From: Sulfurimonas sp.
GTDB taxonomy: Bacteria; Campylobacterota; Campylobacteria; Campylobacterales; Sulfurimonadaceae
Direction of reading: 5' to 3'
Assembly (NCBI GenBank): GCA_003978475.1
Contig: QNZR01000055.1
Coordinates: 1-8,693 of the forward strand
Length of the DNA: 8,693 nucleotides
Position 1 is the stretch's first letter. The number at the start of each line of letters is the position of its first letter. A program made the position numbers and the translations under genes. This document shows, one piece after another, positions 1-4,763 of this stretch. Under the pieces are notes generated by a model. It did no database searches and had not been told where the DNA came from. It saw nothing but the letters and a program-made list of their open reading frames with translations.

Positions 1-1
1 A

Positions 2-424
2 GAAGGTGAAGTTTTATATGAAAAAATGGAACAATTAGGATATTTACAAAATGGTACACTATCTGAAAAAATTAGCGATTCATTAGATAGTACACATAGT
101 TTATATGAACTGCTTGCTTCATTAAAAAATATACTCTTTTTTATTGCCATATCAGATGAAGAATTTCCAAAAGATATTGAAAAATATATTAAGCAAATGC
201 ACGATACAGATACAAATGGTCAAAAATATAGATACCACAAAAATAAAAGTGGTAAATTACATTTCCCAAATAAAGAAAGTTATAACATAGAGAATATGTC
301 CAAAATCATGAAAGATGTAAATAGCATGTTATGGGCTATTGATTCTCATATCTTTTACTATATAGACATGTCAAATGATATAATTAGTGAGTATAAAAGC
401 GAAATGGAACATCAGTACCACTAA
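2..424 (+). CDS. Hypothetical protein, C-terminal part (5' end outside window)
   Basis: The reading frame is open to the left edge (EGEVLYEKMEQL...) and stops with TAA at 422-424, giving at least 140 residues. The Met at base 26 has no convincing ribosome binding site at the right distance, so I take it as internal and the gene as truncated by the window. The product is soluble-looking, Lys/Asp/Tyr rich and probably helical, with no signal peptide, membrane segment or catalytic motif I can name. It contains a YRYHKNKSGKLHFPNKE stretch followed by a helical segment. The overall look faintly resembles HEPN-type helical proteins, but that is only an impression. The DNA is very AT-rich (16 G/C in the first 60 bases), unlike the genes to the right, and a decayed transposase follows, so horizontally acquired DNA is plausible. 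The function is unknown. Confidence 0.6.
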   Translation, partial: EGEVLYEKMEQLGYLQNGTLSEKISDSLDSTHSLYELLASLKNILFFIAISDEEFPKDIEKYIKQMHDTDTNGQKYRYHKNKSGKLHFPNKESYNIENMSKIMKDVNSMLWAIDSHIFYYIDMSNDIISEYKSEMEHQYH

Positions 425-450
425 AGAACATCTAACAAAACATAAAATAC

Positions 451-486
451 ACCCCTGTGAGAGATTAAGGGTCACAGCTTAGGGGT
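451..486. repeat. Bulged inverted repeat upstream of the transposase remnant
   Basis: ACCC (451-454) plus CTGTGA (455-460) can pair with TCACAG (472-477) plus GGGT (483-486). This gives a 10-bp stem with a five-base bulge (478-482) on the right arm and an 11-base loop. The same stretch also holds two near-identical tandem decamers, TTAAGGGTCA (465-474) and TTAGGGGTCA (479-488), 14 bases apart. Bulged imperfect palindromes are what REP-associated Y1 transposases and IS200-like elements recognise, and this one lies 57 bases before such a gene. A link is inferred from position only. The rest of 425-542 shows nothing beyond an AT-rich leader and the ribosome binding site of the next frame. Confidence 0.4.
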
Positions 487-542
487 CAGGTGATAATGAT
501 AACTTAATCAAATCTAACCTATACTCCAAACAGGGAATAAAC

Positions 543-1012
543 ATGCCAAGACGACCACGCATAGAGATAGCAGGGTATTATTATATTATCAATAGAGGTG
601 TAGATAAGATGAATATCTTTCGTCACCCTGATGATTATGAATACTTTGAAGAGCTGATGTGCTTCTATATGAAAAGTTATGAGATCACTCTTCATAACTA
701 TTGTCTTATGTCCAATCACTATCATCTACTCATAGAAACTTCTACAGGTAATCTCTCTACATTTATGAGACAACTTAACATGAATTATGCCATATACTAC
801 AATAAAAAATACAAAAGAACAGGGCATCTTTGGCAAGGACGATTAGGGCGTATCCACGTGGAAAATAGAAAGGAGTTTATATCCAACCGTAGAAACTGGA
901 ACTGGTGATGATCAAACGTGAGGAGTTGCTGCAAAGTGCGGCTTAAGACTATGAAGAGTTTAGAAATTGCGAACTTTTAAGGACAGTATCGGAAATTGTT
1001 CTAAAAATATAG
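543..1012 (+). pseudogene. REP-associated Y1 (HUH) transposase, decayed
   Basis: The intact frame 543-908 gives 121 residues, starting MPRRPRIEIAGYYYIINRG, typical of TnpA-REP/RayT proteins (Y1_Tnp family, IS200-like). AGGGA at 532-536 is a fitting ribosome binding site. Key motifs are the HUH pair in NHYHLLIE (H59 and H61), which binds the metal for single-strand DNA cleavage, and the RTGHLWQGR signature at about 92-100. After that the protein becomes nonsense and stops at RNWNW. The conserved Y..NP helix that carries the catalytic tyrosine in this family is absent from the frame. A continuation lies in another frame from about base 896 (LELVMIKREELLQSAA), interrupted by TAA at 944-946 and ending at TAG 1010-1012. 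I infer frameshift and nonsense decay. Intact members usually exceed 150 residues. Family assignment is confident, the exact right boundary is not. Confidence 0.75.
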
Positions 1013-1036
1013 ATAATGTTCGTAAAGACATTATTG

Positions 1037-1076
1037 ATTTTGAATCAAATTGGGGAACATCCCTTTGATTTAAAAT
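1037..1076. repeat. Long bulged inverted repeat downstream of the transposase remnant
   Basis: The left arm 1037-1049 (ATTTTGAATCAAA) pairs with 1064-1076 (TTTGATTTAAAAT) over 13 positions, with a single G-T pair. The stem continues, after a two-base bulge (TT, 1050-1051), with GGG 1052-1054 against CCC 1061-1063 around a six-base loop. A shorter alternative hairpin, TTGATT-TTG-AATCAA, sits at 1034-1048. No T-run follows on the plus strand, so it is a poor intrinsic terminator. It could be a REP-like element, an end of a degenerated IS200-type unit, or a protein-independent pause site. The stretch 1081-1150 that follows shows no gene or clear signal. Confidence 0.5.
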
Positions 1077-1150
1077 TTGGGGGCGGGTGAAGTGATACGA
1101 TGACGTTCATCTGAGCACTTGAACTTAAAAAGCAATGGCGTCGTCATGAT

Positions 1151-1175
1151 AAAATACATGTAAAAAGAGTATAAT
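1151..1175 (+). promoter_or_regulatory. Probable promoter with TACATGTAA motif
   Basis: TATAAT at 1170-1175 is a perfect sigma-70 -10 box, 35 bases before the preferred ATG at 1210. No good -35 hexamer is seen, which is common in Campylobacterota. Just upstream, 1151-1164 (AAAATACATGTAAA) is identical over 14 bases to each arm of the 32-bp palindrome at 3462-3493. It lies in the spacer and near the -35 region, where a bound repressor would block polymerase. The -10 is seen in the sequence; the operator role is inferred. Confidence 0.5.
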
Positions 1176-1209
1176 GCTACAATACTCTCTTACGGCAAAG
1201 GCGGAATCT

Positions 1210-1653
1210 ATGGAAGCACTTTATCCTTATGTTCATATTATACACCTGATTCTCGGCATAATGTTTTTAGGTTATGTTTTTAGTGACCTTGCGGTTATTT
1301 CGGCGTTAAAAAAGCGCTTTAGCGGTGAGGTGGCACAAGAGATTAACCAGACGCTCGGCAAACGGAGTTTTACAATTTTTCCGTTGACGCTGCTGTTTAT
1401 TGTGCTTACCGGCGGCATGATGATGTCACGTTATATCAATACGGAAGCCGGATTTTTTGAGACGAATCTGCAAAAAATTTTGGTACTCAAAATTGTGTTG
1501 GCGCTGGTGATTGTTTTGGGGGTGCTTTACAATCTTTTTACCAAGGTTACCAAGCGACCCAAGAGTCCGTTTATGCAGGAGCATTTTCATAAACTTGTTA
1601 TAGTGCTGGGGCTTGGTATTGTCATCTGTGCCAAAGTCATGTTTTGGGCATAA
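1210..1653 (+). CDS. Four-helix membrane protein, CopD/HemJ-like
   Basis: This is a 147-residue integral membrane protein with hydrophobic helices at about 5-27, 53-75, 88-110 and 127-146. Histidines H9 and H12 in the first helix (YPYVHIIHLILG) and H125/H127 at the mouth of the last (EHFHKLVIVLG) resemble possible heme or copper ligands in small CopD-domain and HemJ-type proteins. That family link is my judgement from pattern and size. I prefer the ATG at 1210, with AAAGGCGGA at 1197-1205 as ribosome binding site, over an in-frame ATG at 1174 because the latter overlaps the TATAAT box. The longer form would add 12 residues. The gene is followed after 63 bases by the globin-PsiE gene on the same strand, so the two are probably co-transcribed. 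A role in heme or metal handling at the inner membrane is an inference. Confidence 0.65.
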   Translation: MEALYPYVHIIHLILGIMFLGYVFSDLAVISALKKRFSGEVAQEINQTLGKRSFTIFPLTLLFIVLTGGMMMSRYINTEAGFFETNLQKILVLKIVLALVIVLGVLYNLFTKVTKRPKSPFMQEHFHKLVIVLGLGIVICAKVMFWA

Positions 1654-1716
1654 AATCCGGCGACTGACAGGTCTGGCTCTGCTATCTGCCATGCTTTATT
1701 CTCAAGGAGGATTACG

Positions 1717-2625
1717 ATGGAACAGCAATATACAAGCATTAAAGATCATTACAAGTTTACGCGTGAGGACACGGAGGTATTATTGAAGTTGCAACCTCAA
1801 ATGCAAGCGTTGTCTGAAGAGTTTATTGACGGATTTTATGACCATATCTGGGGTTTTGGTAAAACGGCTCAATTTTTAAAAAATAAAAAAATCATTGAAC
1901 ATCATCGTACCAAAATTAAAGAGTGGTTTGTCAATCTTTTTTGCGGGAAGTATGACTTGGCCTATTTTACCTATCTCTACAAAATCGGTGAAATCCATGT
2001 CAAAATCGGTTTGCCGACACATTATGTCAACTCTGCTTTTAGTTTTGTCAGAGTGTTCATATTAAAACATATTGAAGATACGTTTGTCGAGAAACAGCAA
2101 CACATCCGTGAAATCAGAGCTGTTGAAAAGATTATTGACATGAATCTTGATGTGTTGACAAGTTCTTATAGAGAAGAAGAGTTAAGTAAGTTTCTATCAA
2201 TGTCACGATTTGAAAAAAGTGTACTTTCCAATTTGAAACAATTCAATTCATATGTCAATTTTTTTCTCGCAGGTGCGTTAGCGCTGGTGGCTTTTTTTGC
2301 AATTGGGCTATTTGTTTACGATATTTATCTGTTGTTTTTCTCAGATATCGGAATAGAAAAAGGTATTTTAACCGTACTGGGGAGTCTGCTTGTTTTATGG
2401 GCGGCTGTTGAGTTGATTCATGAGCAGATTAATCATCTTCAAGGTAGAGGGTTTGCCATAGGTGCGTTTATTATGCTGGCAATGGCAGCTTTGATTCGAA
2501 AGGTACTCATCTATTCGCTTTCGCCGGAAAAAGGCAATGAATTACTGGTCGTGGGGGCGGTTATTGTCGGACTGGCCGTAGCATACTGGCTTGTCGGTAT
2601 GAAAAAGCGAACGACCATCGGGTGA
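1717..2625 (+). CDS. Protoglobin fused to PsiE-like membrane domain (putative heme-based sensor)
   Basis: The 302-residue protein has two parts. Residues about 5-155 look like a protoglobin/globin-coupled-sensor domain, with the hallmark YKIGEIHVKIGLPTHYV at 88-104, in which H94 is the expected proximal heme ligand, and a long following helix. Residues about 178-295 form four hydrophobic helices (about 180-207, 216-235, 246-267, 276-295) with AAVELIHEQINHLQGRGF (229-246) and AALIRKVLIYSL (257-268), which match the PsiE (phosphate-starvation-inducible E) pattern. A polar linker helix (155-177) joins them. I infer a cytoplasmic heme sensor for O2, NO or CO that acts on a membrane module whose biochemical role is unknown. 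The start is firm: AAGGAGG at 1704-1710 lies six bases before ATG. It lies directly downstream of the CopD-like gene, and a convergent hairpin follows the stop. Globin assignment is strong, PsiE assignment good. Confidence 0.8.
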   Translation: MEQQYTSIKDHYKFTREDTEVLLKLQPQMQALSEEFIDGFYDHIWGFGKTAQFLKNKKIIEHHRTKIKEWFVNLFCGKYDLAYFTYLYKIGEIHVKIGLPTHYVNSAFSFVRVFILKHIEDTFVEKQQHIREIRAVEKIIDMNLDVLTSSYREEELSKFLSMSRFEKSVLSNLKQFNSYVNFFLAGALALVAFFAIGLFVYDIYLLFFSDIGIEKGILTVLGSLLVLWAAVELIHEQINHLQGRGFAIGAFIMLAMAALIRKVLIYSLSPEKGNELLVVGAVIVGLAVAYWLVGMKKRTTIG

Positions 2626-2636
2626 TGGGTTTGCGA

Positions 2637-2661
2637 TTTAGTACCGAAAAACGGTACTAAA
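2637..2661. terminator. Perfect 10-bp hairpin between convergent genes
   Basis: TTTAGTACCG (2637-2646) and CGGTACTAAA (2652-2661) form a perfect stem around an AAAAA loop, 11 bases after the globin gene stop and 30 bases past the end of the minus-strand lipoprotein gene. The position fits a bidirectional terminator. Neither strand has a clear T-run after the stem, so termination efficiency is doubtful and a different role cannot be excluded. Confidence 0.5.
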
Positions 2662-2690
2662 ATACACGATGTTTTGAGATGAAATAGCCG

Positions 2691-3383
2691 TTATTGTGCA
2701 GCTTGTCCATAGTCTCTTCCCGGAGCAGGAGGTAACGTGCCGTCGTTTGAATCGTCATTGACGGGAACATCAGTAGAATCGACGCCTTCGAGTTCATCTC
2801 GCTGCGTGGTAAAGGTACTGACCAAAGAGCGTAGTGCCTCTTCTGAAATGGTACTGACACTGGTGTATGCATTGCTTTGCATATAGTCAAACAGCACTTT
2901 GGAAAATACCTCCAGATCCTGATCGTTATCGGGTGTTTTAGAGGTAATCTGCTGTGATGTCAGTCCGAAATCGTCTTCTAAGACCGTACGCATGACGCTG
3001 TTAGATGCCAGGGTACTGGCCAGAGTAACAGCGCGGCCTTCTGCGGCATGGAACTCTATCTCATTGACCACTTCATTGTTATTGACAATACCGTCACTAT
3101 TGGCATCGATATAGCCGTTGGTAGCGGTAACGGGAAAGGTGATGTTATTCTCAAAGCGGTACGTTCCGTCATCTTGACGGGTTGCGGTTTGACCGCTATT
3201 GTCAGTGAGTGTGGCTTCTAGCAGTCGTTTGGTGTCAACAAGCATGACCTTGGGATCAACTTGAGTGGGTTGCTCATAATACTCTGTAGTATCAGGGTTG
3301 CTGTTGCTGCTGTGATTACAACCGCTAAACATCAATGTGACGAGAACGACTGAAATAATTCCGAGTGTCGGTGTGGTTTTCAT
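2691..3383 (-). CDS. Lipoprotein of unknown function with calcium-loop motif
   Basis: This is a 230-residue protein with a lipoprotein signal: a hydrophobic segment and lipobox MFSGC, putting the lipidated cysteine at C22. The +2 residue is Asn, which does not signal inner-membrane retention by the E. coli Asp rule, so outer-membrane or surface placement is possible. The N-terminal tether (23-45) is Asn/Ser/Thr rich. Residues 91-104 (YIDANSDGIVNNNE) match the DxNxDGxxxxxE calcium-binding loop of EF-hand/dockerin type, with D93, N95, D97 and E104. A helical part (115-200) and an acidic, Pro-rich tail follow. I do not recognise a named family; similar loops occur in Campylobacterota surface lipoproteins. 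The start is supported by CAGGA at 3391-3395. It follows the 373-residue exported-protein gene on the same strand, but 114 bases and a perfect palindrome separate them. Confidence 0.75.
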   Translation of the reverse strand: MKTTPTLGIISVVLVTLMFSGCNHSSNSNPDTTEYYEQPTQVDPKVMLVDTKRLLEATLTDNSGQTATRQDDGTYRFENNITFPVTATNGYIDANSDGIVNNNEVVNEIEFHAAEGRAVTLASTLASNSVMRTVLEDDFGLTSQQITSKTPDNDQDLEVFSKVLFDYMQSNAYTSVSTISEEALRSLVSTFTTQRDELEGVDSTDVPVNDDSNDGTLPPAPGRDYGQAAQ

Positions 3384-3461
3384 GGGTGACTCCTGTGGTT
3401 AAATATGTGTGCCTCGGTGACATCGTAGCGCAGAAGCGTGTGAAAAGAATGTAGTAGCAGG

Positions 3462-3493
3462 TGAAAATACATGTAAATTTACATGTATTTTCA
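3462..3493. repeat. Perfect 32-bp palindrome between two secreted-protein genes
   Basis: Every base from 3462 to 3493 pairs with its mirror position. The palindrome consists of two inverted copies of AAAATACATGTAAA (3464-3477 and its complement at 3478-3491) flanked by TG and CA. It starts four bases after the TAA of the upstream minus-strand gene (3498-3500) and ends 78 bases before the ATG of the lipoprotein gene. It could be an AT-rich terminator for the former, an operator for the latter, or both. No T-run follows it on the minus strand, and its half-site recurs at a promoter near 1151, which favours a protein-binding site. This role is inferred. Confidence 0.7.
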
Positions 3494-3497
3494 AATA

Positions 3498-4619
3498 TTA
3501 TTGTAATGAGAGCAGCTCTTTGGTTTGTTTCAGGCTGTCATCGGTATTGCGAGTTTCTTCAAAGATGAGAGCTCCACTGGTAGCGTCAATCCATTGATGC
3601 TTGCTGTAGCTATTGGTTGTGACTTCCAGATGAATGGTACTGAAGGTTCCTCCGGCAACGGTTTTGGATTCGTTCAGCGCTATGACTTTGTAAGTGACAT
3701 TATCTGTTGTTGTTTGCGATGACTGGGTCATGCTAACGGCAAAGTTCCAGGTTTGATTCTCGCACACCTCATTGACCGGCTCACGCCAGTAGGGTGTGTA
3801 GGTCGTGGTTTTCGGACTCAACCCGGTACGTTCGGAGACATCTTTGCTAATATCTTTGTAATTGCCGTTAATGGTAAAGAAAGAGGTAAAACTTTCGATT
3901 TTGTCATTGCCGCTGGACTGATGGCCTTCGGTAATGGTGGTTGACGTCGGGCTGGCGGAAACCATAGTATGGGTCACATCGGTATAGCGGCTGCTCGTAC
4001 CGTAATATTTCGTGACACGCAGTATTGAGCGCTGTCCTACAGGCTCTTGAGGCAGAGATGTACAGCTATTGTCGGTACTCTGGTTGTTGTCGATGCCGCT
4101 GTCGTTGGTATCGGGTACATTGGCAGAACCGTCAAAGGTACCTACGGCTCCGGTTTGGACGGTGTTACCGACAATTTTGTAGTCGATATTGAGCTTGTCG
4201 GAGTATTGAAACGTACCGTTGTCTCGCACACCGACAAGTTTGTAGGCAGCTTTCTTACCCGTGGCAAGAACCAGTACCCAGTCGAATTTCAGGCTGCCGT
4301 CACCGTCAATATCACCATCGAGTTGAAACATATACCACATGGGTGTTGACGATGGTATGGCAACCTTTTTCCATCCGAACACACTTTTGGGTGTTGGAGC
4401 AACCCCTTGAAGTTGATACACCTGACCCGAAGAGCGTGCGGTATATGCCCAGTCGAAGGGGTTGTTGTCGCCTTTTGGCTCAAAATCATAAGGAGAGAAG
4501 CTTCCTGAAATAGTATAGCCGGTTTTTTGCAGTAGCGCCTGTTCTACCGTGGAGTCGGCATGTAGCAGGGTAAAAGCGGTACCCATGACGAGGAGTAGAT
4601 TGAATAGATATTTTAGCAT
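3498..4619 (-). CDS. Exported two-part protein of unknown function
   Basis: The 373-residue protein begins with a Sec signal peptide (hydrophobic 5-19, likely cleavage after LLHA at residue 21), so the mature protein is periplasmic or outside the cell. Residues about 24-165 form a Tyr/Trp/Gly-rich domain with an Asp cluster, LDGDIDGDGSLKFDW (100-114), resembling a calcium-binding loop. A Ser/Asn/Asp-rich linker (166-190) leads to a beta-rich C-terminal part (195-373) ending in a VAGGTFSTIHLEV...WIDATSGALIFEE pattern. That pattern recalls DUF3108/LolA-like folds, where a GTF turn is followed by a Trp strand. The two cysteines, C186 and C286, could form a disulfide. AAAGGAAC ahead of the ATG (RBS region 4625-4633 on the minus strand) supports the start. 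I cannot name the family. It probably shares a theme, and perhaps regulation, with the neighbouring lipoprotein. Confidence 0.75.
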   Translation of the reverse strand: MLKYLFNLLLVMGTAFTLLHADSTVEQALLQKTGYTISGSFSPYDFEPKGDNNPFDWAYTARSSGQVYQLQGVAPTPKSVFGWKKVAIPSSTPMWYMFQLDGDIDGDGSLKFDWVLVLATGKKAAYKLVGVRDNGTFQYSDKLNIDYKIVGNTVQTGAVGTFDGSANVPDTNDSGIDNNQSTDNSCTSLPQEPVGQRSILRVTKYYGTSSRYTDVTHTMVSASPTSTTITEGHQSSGNDKIESFTSFFTINGNYKDISKDVSERTGLSPKTTTYTPYWREPVNEVCENQTWNFAVSMTQSSQTTTDNVTYKVIALNESKTVAGGTFSTIHLEVTTNSYSKHQWIDATSGALIFEETRNTDDSLKQTKELLSLQ

Positions 4620-4658
4620 TGAGAGTTCCTTTGCTGTGATGTGGAGTCATGTAGATTT

Positions 4659-4664
4659 ATTCTA
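4659..4664 (-). promoter_or_regulatory. Possible -10 box for the 373-residue exported protein
   Basis: On the minus strand TAGAAT reads at 4664-4659, 40 bases ahead of the ATG at 4619, with an AT-rich stretch upstream. It is one mismatch from TATAAT. No clear -35 is seen. The divergent purL promoter lies about 50 bases further on, so 4620-4763 is a two-way promoter region. Confidence 0.35.
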
Positions 4665-4688
4665 CCATAAGATGTTAAAAAGTTTAGT

Positions 4689-4715
4689 TTGCCATAATGC
4701 GCTTTTGGCTATAAT
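4689..4715 (+). promoter_or_regulatory. Probable purL promoter
   Basis: TATAAT at 4710-4715 is preceded by CTTTTGG, the T-rich context often seen at Campylobacterota sigma-70 promoters. TTGCCA at 4689-4694 could be a -35, but the 15-base spacer is short. Transcription would begin near 4722, giving a leader of about 40 bases that contains the palindrome at 4738-4751. The leader is too short for a purine riboswitch. Confidence 0.55.
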
Positions 4716-4737
4716 CTCTGTTTAAATTTTCTATTTT

Positions 4738-4758
4738 ATTTACATGTAAATTAAGGAA
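4738..4758 (+). promoter_or_regulatory. 14-bp palindrome abutting the purL ribosome binding site
   Basis: ATTTACATGTAAAT (4738-4751) is a perfect palindrome sharing TTTACATGTA with the 32-bp palindrome at 3462-3493. One base later AAGGAA (4753-4758) is the ribosome binding site for the TTG start at 4764. A repressor bound here would sit downstream of the predicted transcription start; alternatively, the mRNA may fold locally. Both roles are inferred. Confidence 0.45.
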
Positions 4759-4763
4759 CTCCA

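Noticed and set aside
1174..1209. Earlier ATG as start of the CopD-like gene
   Set aside because: It overlaps a perfect TATAAT box and would add a polar 12-residue extension. The ATG at 1210 has a better ribosome binding site and begins just before the first membrane helix.
4047..4349. Plus-strand open frame of 100 codons opposite the 373-residue exported protein
   Set aside because: It is a shadow frame; the minus-strand gene has a signal peptide, ribosome binding site and coherent protein composition.
4716..4763. Purine riboswitch upstream of purL
   Set aside because: The predicted leader is only about 40 bases and shows no three-helix junction, so there is no room for a purine aptamer.
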